Shown in pieces: positions 1-6,488 of a stretch of 64,000 nucleotides of DNA. The stretch spans positions 3,533,001-3,597,000 of the forward strand of contig NZ_BIFR01000001.1 of NCBI RefSeq assembly GCF_003967535.1. Direction: 5' to 3'. A program made the translations under genes and the position numbers. Position 1 is the stretch's first letter. Each line of letters starts with the position of its first letter. This DNA is from Tengunoibacter tsumagoiensis. Its GTDB lineage: Bacteria > Chloroflexota > Ktedonobacteria > Ktedonobacterales > Ktedonobacteraceae. The notes beneath the pieces were generated by a model. It had not been told where the DNA came from, did no database searches, and was given only the letters and a program-made list of their open reading frames with translations.

Positions 1-231
1 CAGAATATTGGGGTGACGCCACTGCGCCACCTGGGCCGCCTCCTTCATAAAGCGGTCAAGCGTCTTCTGATCGAGTTCGCCAGCTTTAATCACCTTCACA
101 GCCACCTCACATTCCTCTCGCTCATCCCAGGCCAGACAGACATCAGCCATCCCGCCACTGCCCAGAACACCATCTAACCGATAACGCATCCCTAACCGCT
201 CAATCGCTCGTCCATACCGCCATAATTTCAT
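1..231 (-). CDS. Serine/threonine protein kinase, N-terminal part (cut by window edge)
   Basis: The first 77 residues of a Hanks-type Ser/Thr kinase are visible; the rest lies beyond position 1. The glycine-rich ATP loop GSGGMADV lies at about residues 24-31 and the invariant lysine is in VAVKVIK at about residues 42-48. A following HPNIL is the usual start of the kinase beta-4 strand. The start ATG at 229-231 has a GAGGTGGGC Shine-Dalgarno just upstream. Catalytic loop and any C-terminal sensor region cannot be seen. Such kinases usually signal from the membrane or cytosol and are abundant in Chloroflexota. Family call is secure; substrate unknown. Confidence 0.9.
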   Translation of the reverse strand, partial: MKLWRYGRAIERLGMRYRLDGVLGSGGMADVCLAWDEREECEVAVKVIKAGELDQKTLDRFMKEAAQVAQWRHPNIL

Positions 232-587
232 GCCCACCTCTTCTTAAGCAAGTACAAGATCAAAAAAGGTCAGACCTTTTTCGCATTTTTCGCCCCGGAG
301 AGAGTCTATAGAATAGCTATGCAATACAATAGATAGTATACTCGACAAAAGTGATTATTGCATTTCCCCTCGAAAAAGGCAAGCAAAAGTAGGGCCATTC
401 CCGCAAAGAACATACCAAAAATCAGCAATGCCAATATGCAAAAGTAGCAATACTTAAAAATAGCAATACACCTCTGGATCCCTGCCGTTCAAGGTGACAG
501 GAGGGAGCCATCAGGGAGATCGCATCTCCCCATCCCGTCCCGTCCCGTCCCGTCAACCTCCACCATACCAACCCCCCTGGAAACAAT

Positions 588-690
588 GCCCAGAGAAGCT
601 CACAACGTGAAGCAGGGAGAGAGGAAAGACAGGAACAGATGCCATGGAGGAGCTTCCTGAGTGAAGCAGAGCGAGAGGAAAGAGACAGGG
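588..690. repeat. Palindromic repeat family 1, degenerate copy
   Basis: This carries the motifs gccatggagg and gaggaaagagacag found in the copies at 2630-3120, with a degenerate end. It is one of the scattered copies flanking the phosphotransferase gene. Confidence 0.5.
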
Positions 691-787
691 CTTTTCAATT
701 CTAGGTTGGCCCTCTGGTGGCCAAAGAGGTTCTCGCATTGGAAAGAGCTCAAAGAAAAAGAAAATACTGCATCAGGTAATTTTTCGG

Positions 788-925
788 GCGTGACTGCGGT
801 CTGGCCCGTGTCATCAGCCACACTGAAGTGATTCCGTGACTCACTCAATTCATTGTCCCCCCGGACAGGGACCAGACCGCAGTCGCGTCCGCTGAGCGTG
901 CCCACCCGCCTCTTACCTCCTTCCT
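788..925. repeat. Palindromic repeat family 2, copy 1
   Basis: The left arm (788-812, gcgtgactgcggtctggccc and on) pairs with a right arm at 863-887 (accagaccgcagtcgcg core) to form a long imperfect stem of about 24 bp. A conserved tail beginning tccgctgagc follows. A second copy with the same order lies at 4150-4290 and a deleted remnant at 4345-4398. Confidence 0.8.
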
Positions 926-1024
926 GGCTCATAGCCTCTTCTGCAAGAACTGAAAAGCCCTGGGAAAGAGACACCTTCCTTGATATTTCATAATATATGT
1001 TTTCGTGCAAAATATAGCATGACA

Positions 1025-1115
1025 AGTAGGGAAGGTAGCTTGTCTCCTTCCACAATCGTGAAGCTCCGCTTTGTGAGCCCCTCCATAGCCTCATAGAAAA
1101 CAATGCCATGATGGG
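1025..1115. repeat. Palindromic repeat family 1, reverse copy
   Basis: The stretch gtagggaaggtagcttgtct with the following ccttccac is the reverse complement, with a few changes, of the core at 2670-2696, 2849-2875 and 3089-3115. It continues into tgtgagcccctccata, the inner part of the same palindrome. Confidence 0.65.
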
Positions 1116-1253
1116 GCTCACCTCATGGAGATCGAGAACGTGGAGAAACCGCGACCCATCTGATATACTTTTCTCAGCGTTATAAATAAGAGACGCGATA
1201 CGCTTCTTTTGCAGCTCGGGCAGGAGAGAAATGCACTGGGAGGTTGTAGGCAA

Positions 1254-2558
1254 ATGACTATCAAAGCGGTCATCTCTGCCCTTGGAATGAGAAGGCAGAT
1301 CCAACATCAGGCAGAGCAGGTTCTTACGCACCATACAGGAGGCCCGGTCTCCCTGCGCCTCTCTAGCTTCATCCGTACTCCTAGTGTATGCCGCTTGCGG
1401 GTGAGAACTTCCCCAGTCGAACTTGGAGAAAGCCTGATCATGAAGGGCATACGATATTTTGAGGACCGTACTGGTGTAGAAACGAGGTATCCAGCCCCTC
1501 AATGGATGTTCTTCAATGATTGGGCTGGTCTACAATTCCTCCAAAAGGAAGCAAGTGATCCGCTAATTGTGCCGCGCCTGTATGCAAGTTGCCACCAGCC
1601 TGCCCTGCTGCTCATGCAAGATCTCAAACCCTATGCCCATTTGGGAACCTTCTTGCAAGGCCGCGATGCACAACAAGCCACAGAAACGCTGAAGCTGTGG
1701 GGAGCCGCCCTGGGGAGGCTGCACGCCTCTACCATTGGGAAACAGATGGCTTTCAATACCCTTCGAGAAGCACTGGCTCCCCGTACGGCTTCCTGGAGTT
1801 GGGTTCCTCCCTGGCAACGAGCGTCAGACATCTATGATCAGTTGATCTCCAGTATACCAGCACATGTATTCAAGCAGGGATTTGAGAGCTTTCAATGGAT
1901 GCTCTGGACTCTTCGCCAGACGTGCAAGACACTCGCGTTGCCCTGTACTATGCAGATAGAGACAGAACTGGCAGAGGTGATCCAGGCACTCAGTTCCCCA
2001 GGCCCCTTCCTGGCCTACACGCATGGCGATCCCTGTTCTGAGAATTGTCTGCTTGATGATCAAGGGCTCAAGTTTGTGGATTTCGAGAATGGGGCGTATC
2101 GGCATGCCCTCTTCGATGCCGTGTATCCCCGCATGGGCTTTCCCACCTGTTGGAACGGCCAGCAAGTCCCGCAGGCTGTCGTAGAACAAACTGAACAACA
2201 CTATCGTACGACGCTGACCGCTGGTTGTCCCGAGGCCGCCGATGATCAGCTATTCGCCCAGGCTCTGGTCCATGCCTGTACCTATTGGACATTGCTCTCC
2301 TGCCAATTCGACGCGCTTAACCGCCTGACGATACATGATCCATCCTTTTGCCCTTCTGACCGACAAACGACGATGCAGCAGCACATCCTCTTCCGATTTG
2401 AACGTCTGGCACAGATAACAGCAGAAACAGGCTATCTTGAGTGCCTCGGGGATCTCTTCCAAACAATGAGCACGATCCTACAGAAACGTTGGCCTGTTCA
2501 GACGCATCAGCTCCCTTTTTACCCCGCCTTCAAAAATTTCGACTTTGCCTGCATTTAG
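1254..2558 (+). CDS. Aminoglycoside phosphotransferase / choline kinase superfamily protein
   Basis: A 434-residue protein of the APH/choline kinase superfamily, which moves phosphate from ATP to a small-molecule hydroxyl. The catalytic-loop signature HGDPCSEN places the Asp at about residue 259 and the Mg-binding Asn at 264, and the DFE-type metal motif FVDFEN is at about 275-279. The upstream half (MQDL hinge at about residue 121) fits the N-lobe. The open frame begins at a TTG 45 bases earlier, but GGGAGG at 1238-1243 lies 10 bases before the ATG at 1254, so that start is preferred. It stands alone between repeat-filled spacers. The substrate cannot be read; resistance kinases and metabolic kinases share this fold. 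Confidence 0.82.
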   Translation: MTIKAVISALGMRRQIQHQAEQVLTHHTGGPVSLRLSSFIRTPSVCRLRVRTSPVELGESLIMKGIRYFEDRTGVETRYPAPQWMFFNDWAGLQFLQKEASDPLIVPRLYASCHQPALLLMQDLKPYAHLGTFLQGRDAQQATETLKLWGAALGRLHASTIGKQMAFNTLREALAPRTASWSWVPPWQRASDIYDQLISSIPAHVFKQGFESFQWMLWTLRQTCKTLALPCTMQIETELAEVIQALSSPGPFLAYTHGDPCSENCLLDDQGLKFVDFENGAYRHALFDAVYPRMGFPTCWNGQQVPQAVVEQTEQHYRTTLTAGCPEAADDQLFAQALVHACTYWTLLSCQFDALNRLTIHDPSFCPSDRQTTMQQHILFRFERLAQITAETGYLECLGDLFQTMSTILQKRWPVQTHQLPFYPAFKNFDFACI

Positions 2559-2629
2559 TTCTTTCTGATGCATTTGCACCATTTTATGATAACTAAGCTG
2601 TTCTTTGAGGTCGCGAGCGGCTTAGTTAC

Positions 2630-2712
2630 AATGCCATGGAGGGGTGACCATGTGGGAAAGGGAACACAGGAAAGAGACAAGCGGCTTTCCCTACTTCACA
2701 GTTCATAATATA
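2630..2712. repeat. Palindromic repeat family 1, forward copy
   Basis: The copy runs from acaatgccatggaggggtga through the core gaaagagacaagcggctttc at 2670 onwards to ccctactt. It is nearly identical to the copy at 2808-2897, including the AT-rich ataatat tail. Confidence 0.8.
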
Positions 2713-2740
2713 TTTTTTCGTTCATAATAAGACAAAAAAA

Positions 2741-2897
2741 AGTAGGGTGTCTCCTTCCACCATCGTCAACATCCACCATGCCAGCCCCACCATCGCTTCA
2801 TTGGAAACAATGCCATAGAGGGGTGACCATGTGGGAAGGGGAACACAGGAAAGAGACAAGCGGCTTTCCCTACTTTGCAGTGTATAATATGTTTTTC
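2741..2897. repeat. Palindromic repeat family 1, inverted pair
   Basis: A degenerate reverse arm (2743-2800, gtagggtgtctccttccacc start) faces a forward arm (2808-2897) with the core at 2849-2875. Together they could fold into a long hairpin. Confidence 0.75.
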
Positions 2898-2917
2898 GGT
2901 TAATATATAACAATACA

Positions 2918-3120
2918 AGTAGTGAAGGTCGCTTGTCTCCTTCCACCATCGTGAACCTCCGCAATGTGAGCCCCTCCATAACCCTATTGGCAACAATGTC
3001 ATGGAGAGGCTCACAACGTGAAGCAGGAACACCGGAAAGATAGGAACAGATGCCATGGAGGGGCTCACACAGCGGAGCAGGAACACAGGAAAGAGACAAG
3101 CGACTTTCCCTACTTGACAT
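2918..3120. repeat. Palindromic repeat family 1, best inverted pair
   Basis: The left arm (2918-2982) reads agtagtgaaggtcgcttgtc and continues to gtgagcccctccata. It is matched by the right arm (3053-3115), which contains catggaggggctcac and ends gcgactttccctact. The arms pair over about 60 bases with interruptions. A further reverse core (3168-3181) follows. Confidence 0.8.
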
Positions 3121-3267
3121 TATTTAATGGGTAAAATTGTATATTTTGGGTGAAAGAGAAAAGACAAGGTCGCTTGTCTCCAGAGGGTGGTAGTGAACGT
3201 GAAGTGAGAGAACTTACCATCATCGTTACACTACCCTTGACTGAAGAGAGAAGGAGAGCGAGCTGAG

Positions 3268-4032
3268 ATGAAGAGACTTGCCGATAAAGTCGCCGTCGTT
3301 ACCGGTTCGAGCCGTGGTATTGGTCGAAGCATTGCCCAGAAATTAGCACAGGAGGGCGCGAAAGTCGTCGTGAACTATAGTAGTAAGCCCGATGAGGCCC
3401 AGAAAGTGGTCCAGGCAATCCAGCAACAGGGTGGGGACGCTATCGCCCTTCAAGCCGATATGGGCCAGATCCCTCAGATTATCCAACTCATGGACAAAGT
3501 CATTGAAACCTATCAAAGGTTGGATATTCTTGTCTCCAATGCCGGGATTGAACACTTTGGAGCCTTTGATACGGTCACGCCAGAGGATTTTGACCGAATA
3601 TTCGCCGTCAATACCCGTGGCCAATTCTTTGCTATGCAGCAGGCAGCCAGGCATATGAATAATGGTGGACGTATCATCTGCACTTCATCCATTAGTGCGA
3701 GCAAAGGTTTTCTCAATCATGCCGTCTATAGTGGCAGCAAGGCCGCCAATGAAGGATTTGCCCGCAGCCTGGCGATCGACCTCGGTCCGCGTGGCATCAC
3801 CGTCAATGCTATTGCCCCTGGTGCGACCCAGACCAGCATGTATGACAAAAATGTCGAGCTCTATGGGGACCCCGATTCCAGACTGTCGCTTGACGATCAG
3901 ATGAAAAAGTTCTCGCCACTGGGTCGCATCGGCCAACCAGAGGATATTGCCAACGTCGTTGCCTTCCTGGTCTCCGACGAAGCTGGCTGGCTCACAGGAC
4001 AGGTCATTCACATCACCGGCGGCATGGCCTGA
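3268..4032 (+). CDS. Short-chain dehydrogenase/reductase (classical SDR, FabG-like)
   Basis: A 254-residue classical SDR, the usual size. The NAD(P)-binding TGSSRGIG motif is at about residues 12-19, NAG at about 90-92, the catalytic Ser in SSISAS at about 142, and Tyr/Lys in YSGSK at about 156-160. The C-terminal PGATQT and TGQVIHITGG segments are typical of the 3-oxoacyl-ACP reductase / glucose 1-dehydrogenase group. AAGGAG sits upstream of the ATG. It is a single gene with no partner. It is a cytosolic oxidoreductase; its substrate cannot be inferred, and a fatty-acid role is not supported by the neighbours. Confidence 0.9.
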   Translation: MKRLADKVAVVTGSSRGIGRSIAQKLAQEGAKVVVNYSSKPDEAQKVVQAIQQQGGDAIALQADMGQIPQIIQLMDKVIETYQRLDILVSNAGIEHFGAFDTVTPEDFDRIFAVNTRGQFFAMQQAARHMNNGGRIICTSSISASKGFLNHAVYSGSKAANEGFARSLAIDLGPRGITVNAIAPGATQTSMYDKNVELYGDPDSRLSLDDQMKKFSPLGRIGQPEDIANVVAFLVSDEAGWLTGQVIHITGGMA

Positions 4033-4149
4033 TCACGCCTGATCATGAACAGAGGCTGCTGAGGCATACAATCACAACAACGAATGCCTTCCTAAAACAG
4101 GGCTTCCAGTGCTGAGGTGTGCTCTGGAAGCCGAAAAGGTTCTCACATG

Positions 4150-4290
4150 ACGCGACTGCGGTCGGGCCCGTGTCGTCAGCCTCAATGAATTGAATACCTG
4201 AGCGCCTTCAATTCATTGTCCCCCTAGACACGGACCAGACCGCAGTCGCGTCCGCTGAGCTTGCCTACCCGCCTCGCTCCCCCTTCCTCT
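4150..4290. repeat. Palindromic repeat family 2, copy 2
   Basis: Arm cgcgactgcggtcgggcccg (start 4151) pairs with the arm ending accagaccgcagtcgcg at 4227-4250 over 24 bp with few mismatches. The tail tccgctgagcttgcctaccc follows, as in copy 1. Confidence 0.85.
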
Positions 4291-4344
4291 GCATCTCAGC
4301 CTTCTGGACAATTGATTCGGAAGAGGTAATTGAGATTATCAGGC

Positions 4345-4398
4345 CATTACTCGGGCGCGTCCCGCTGAGCTTGCCTACCCGTCTCGCTCCTCTTCCTA
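4345..4398. repeat. Palindromic repeat family 2, internally deleted remnant
   Basis: The flank ccattactcgggcg, similar to the flank before copy 1 (taatttttcgggcg), is joined directly to cgtcccgctgagcttgccta. The whole stem is missing, as if excised between its arms. Confidence 0.65.
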
Positions 4399-4406
4399 AG
4401 AGAACC

Positions 4407-5570
4407 TTAGCAGGTCGGAGATGGCGTACTAAAGCTATTCAGGTACGTAAATTGCCCATTGATGCCAAGCGAGATCGGCTGCTTCGCAAACCAGGAATAG
4501 AAGGCCTCATCCTGGAGATTATAGCCATTGACCGTGAAACCAATCCCAACCAGCGGATCACCCACCTCTAGATAACTATTGCAGCCATATTGAGGTGCCA
4601 GCGGCGAGGACCAGGTTGGAGTCTGATTATCGGTAAACGGATCGTTATACCACTCAGAGACTTCATGGCTTAGCGCACTGACATCAGCAATCGGAAACGT
4701 TCCAAACAGGCCAGCATCACTATAGGTTGAATAGATGTAGGTATAGATTGAGCTACGGCCACTGGCAGAGGTCTTAGCCAGTTCTGCATGATAGCCCATG
4801 ATGCAGCACTGAGATGGATTGAAATTGGTATACAGGAACGTGTTGTACGTTAAAAAGATGGGCAAGGTACGTGGGCTTATCTTCAACGAGCTCAACAATG
4901 TCTGTAATTGGAGATCAAACCAGTCAATGTCAATCTCACCTACCGTCGAACCTGTTCGTTTGCTTACCCCCTCAACCCCCATCGAAGCTGGCACGTGCAG
5001 GGTAAACGTTGAGAACACTTTCGGGCTTCTTAAAACGACATGATAATTGGGGTTCTGAGCCGAGATTGTCTTCCAGAACTCAGCCCTCTGAATCGCATCG
5101 CCATACTGTGTATTGCCACTACTGAAATCTGCCTTTTGAAAGATCGGAGAGGCTACTGTCGGGGCCACCTTCTGCGTCCCATCCAGGGCTACACCATCGG
5201 CAAACACCACATTGAGTGGAATAATCTCGGTTGCAATACTTGTCGTACTTGCCTGCTGAGAGGGATCAGTTCCGACCATCTGAAAGGGATAGACATTACT
5301 ATTAAACGTAAAGTCAGAGCCCCAGAACGGGATCGTATCTACAAAAGAGTTATTGGTAGGTCTGATCGCAGCGCTGGCGGGAGCCGCTCCCGAATGAATA
5401 AGCTGGCCCTGGTGCAGAGCCACCGAGTGAGGATTCGAGAGCACAATTGCTCTCTTCACAATCCCCTGCGCCTGCACTTCCTGTACCAGCATAAGGCAGA
5501 TCGCCAATAACAGAGGCATACACACATACAGAGATCGCCTTTTTGCACGCATGAGCAGAAAAATCCGCAT
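4407..5570 (-). CDS. Secreted protein with HExxE motif, possible metallohydrolase (paralogue 1)
   Basis: A 387-residue protein with a signal peptide: basic start, hydrophobic core about residues 17-30, and a cleavage-like VQAQG near 35. A conserved body carries ALSHEVSEWYNDPF at about 300-313, giving the pattern HExxExxxDP. Similar patterns occur in secreted families such as EXORDIUM-like proteins, and an HE pair often marks a zinc site, but no protease family can be assigned. Paired Cys in QCCIMGY and the C-terminal Cys suggest disulfides. It is about half identical by eye to the protein at 15219-16370. GGAAGGG precedes the ATG. No operon partner. Extracellular location is well supported; function is unknown. 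Confidence 0.75.
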   Translation of the reverse strand: MRIFLLMRAKRRSLYVCMPLLLAICLMLVQEVQAQGIVKRAIVLSNPHSVALHQGQLIHSGAAPASAAIRPTNNSFVDTIPFWGSDFTFNSNVYPFQMVGTDPSQQASTTSIATEIIPLNVVFADGVALDGTQKVAPTVASPIFQKADFSSGNTQYGDAIQRAEFWKTISAQNPNYHVVLRSPKVFSTFTLHVPASMGVEGVSKRTGSTVGEIDIDWFDLQLQTLLSSLKISPRTLPIFLTYNTFLYTNFNPSQCCIMGYHAELAKTSASGRSSIYTYIYSTYSDAGLFGTFPIADVSALSHEVSEWYNDPFTDNQTPTWSSPLAPQYGCNSYLEVGDPLVGIGFTVNGYNLQDEAFYSWFAKQPISLGINGQFTYLNSFSTPSPTC

Positions 5571-5710
5571 ATTTCATCCCTTCCACCTGATAAATGTAAG
5601 ATATCTCATTGAGTCTTCCATATATAGGATAATTACATCATCAAATAAGAGTATTTAAGCCTATGACATGTATAGGTGGGGGGAGAGAGGGATGTGGAAC
5701 GGGGGCGGAG

Positions 5711-5849
5711 TGAGTCGCGATGGTCATCATGAGGGGATATATGGCGGAGGGAGTTTCGATGGCGGAATGGGTCGCTACGGCCATCATGAGGGGATATATG
5801 GCGGAGGGAGTTTCGATGGCGGAATGGGTCGCTACGGCCATCATGAATG
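5711..5849. repeat. 57-bp tandem repeat, about 2.4 copies
   Basis: Units begin at 5711, 5768 and 5825 with tgrgtcgc and contain catcatgaggggatatatgg and cggagggagtttcgatggcg. Units 1 and 2 differ at a few positions and the third is cut short where the foldback module begins. On the plus strand the unit reads as 19 residues rich in Gly and His (HHEGIYGGGSFDGGMGRYG). The reading frame has no ribosome binding site. Confidence 0.9.
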
Positions 5850-5995
5850 ATGGGCCCTACATGTCCTTGCGATAAATCGCACATTAAGGGTTATTCATTG
5901 GGGGAAGGGGGTAAGAGAGAGATAGGACGGAGGGGGGTGTGTACGGCGGCCATCATGAATGATGGTCCCTACCTTCTTGGGCGATAAATCAATTA
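5838..5995 (+). repeat. Foldback module, two copies in orientation A
   Basis: Both copies share ggccatcatgaatgatgg, then g(g/t)ccctac, a short spacer and gcgataaatc, at 5838-5886 and 5946-5990. The reverse complements are at 6285-6336 and 6390-6445. Confidence 0.75.
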
Positions 5996-6204
5996 TGAAG
6001 AGCGATTCATTGGAGAGTGACAGGAATTGGGATGAGGGGATCACGATGTTGAACATGAATAAGATATGATATATGGTATGGTCTTGTGCGGATGGTGTAT
6101 GATTTATAAAAAGGCCCTGTTTTTTTTAAATTTTAATATCAAATAGGCGTATTCTCTTTTTTGGTTTTTTGCAACTCAATTGATAAATTTAGTTGTACCA
6201 GATA

Positions 6205-6256
6205 CATGAATGATGGGTCATATATCATTTATGTGATATATGACCCATCATTCATG
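6205..6256. repeat. Perfect 23-bp palindrome with 6-base loop
   Basis: Left arm 6205-6227 (catgaatgatgggtcatata and tca) is the exact reverse complement of 6234-6256, around the loop tttatg. It shares atgaatgatggg with the flanking modules and sits between their two orientations. Confidence 0.95.
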
Positions 6257-6284
6257 AAAAGAAGATTGGCTTCCAAAAAAATCG

Positions 6285-6485
6285 CTTATGTGCGATTTAT
6301 CGCATGAGAATGTAGGGCCCATCATTCATGATGGCCGCCGTGACCCACTCCTCCCAATCCCCCCTTCTCATACAATCATCGCACCCCATATGCGATTTAT
6401 CGCACAAACGTGTCGGACCCATCATGAATGATGCCGCCGTGACCCACTCCTCCCAATCCCCCCTTCTCATACAATCATCGCACCC
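6285..6485 (-). repeat. Foldback module, two copies in orientation B with a 53-bp exact direct repeat
   Basis: Each copy has gcgatttatcgca, then a spacer and g(t/a)cccatcat near catgat. The stretches 6334-6386 and 6433-6485 appear identical over 53 bases, with a period of 99. The second ends three bases before the MMPL stop codon. Confidence 0.85.
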
Positions 6486-6488
6486 ATC

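Larger units (their letters stand above)
232..1253. other. Gene-free stretch of about 1 kb with repeats
   Basis: I see no convincing gene between the kinase and the phosphotransferase. The stretch holds an AT-rich leader (about 240-480), a small stem (gggaga/tctccc, 514-530), four tandem CCCGT pentamers (534-553), members of two palindromic repeat families (588-690, 788-925, 1025-1115) and the likely promoter region of the gene at 1254. A long reading frame on the minus strand (600-1502) runs through all of these repeats and looks fortuitous. Confidence 0.6.
2559..3267. other. Gene-free spacer made largely of palindromic repeats
   Basis: After an 8-bp stem (aactaagc 2591-2598 / gcttagtt 2620-2627) that might end the phosphotransferase transcript, nearly all of this spacer is built from family 1 repeats in both orientations. 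The promoter of the dehydrogenase gene should lie in the last 100 bases. An open minus-strand frame (2722-3120) is an artefact of the repeats. Confidence 0.6.
4033..4406. other. Intergenic spacer between convergent genes, with repeat family 2
   Basis: The spacer lies between the 3' ends of the dehydrogenase and the secreted HExxE protein. It contains a full copy of palindromic family 2 and a truncated one. No gene is evident. Confidence 0.6.
5571..6488. other. Gene-free foldback region upstream of the HExxE gene
   Basis: The region holds a tandem 57-bp repeat, two module copies in one orientation, a perfect central palindrome and two module copies in the other orientation; each is listed separately. 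No conserved gene was recognised. A small Gly/His-rich frame (5668-5850) exists only because 57 is a multiple of three. Confidence 0.65.

Noticed and set aside
600..1502. 300-codon open frame on the minus strand
   Set aside because: It runs through three repeat copies and antisense to the start of the phosphotransferase gene, lacks a recognisable domain and has no RBS of note.
2722..3120. Minus-strand frame with internally repeated peptide
   Set aside because: The repetition reflects the palindromic DNA repeats; no RBS or family resemblance.
5633..5884. Minus-strand frame over the 57-bp repeats
   Set aside because: Any frame stays open across a repeat unit that is a multiple of three; the basic His/Arg-rich peptide has no support.
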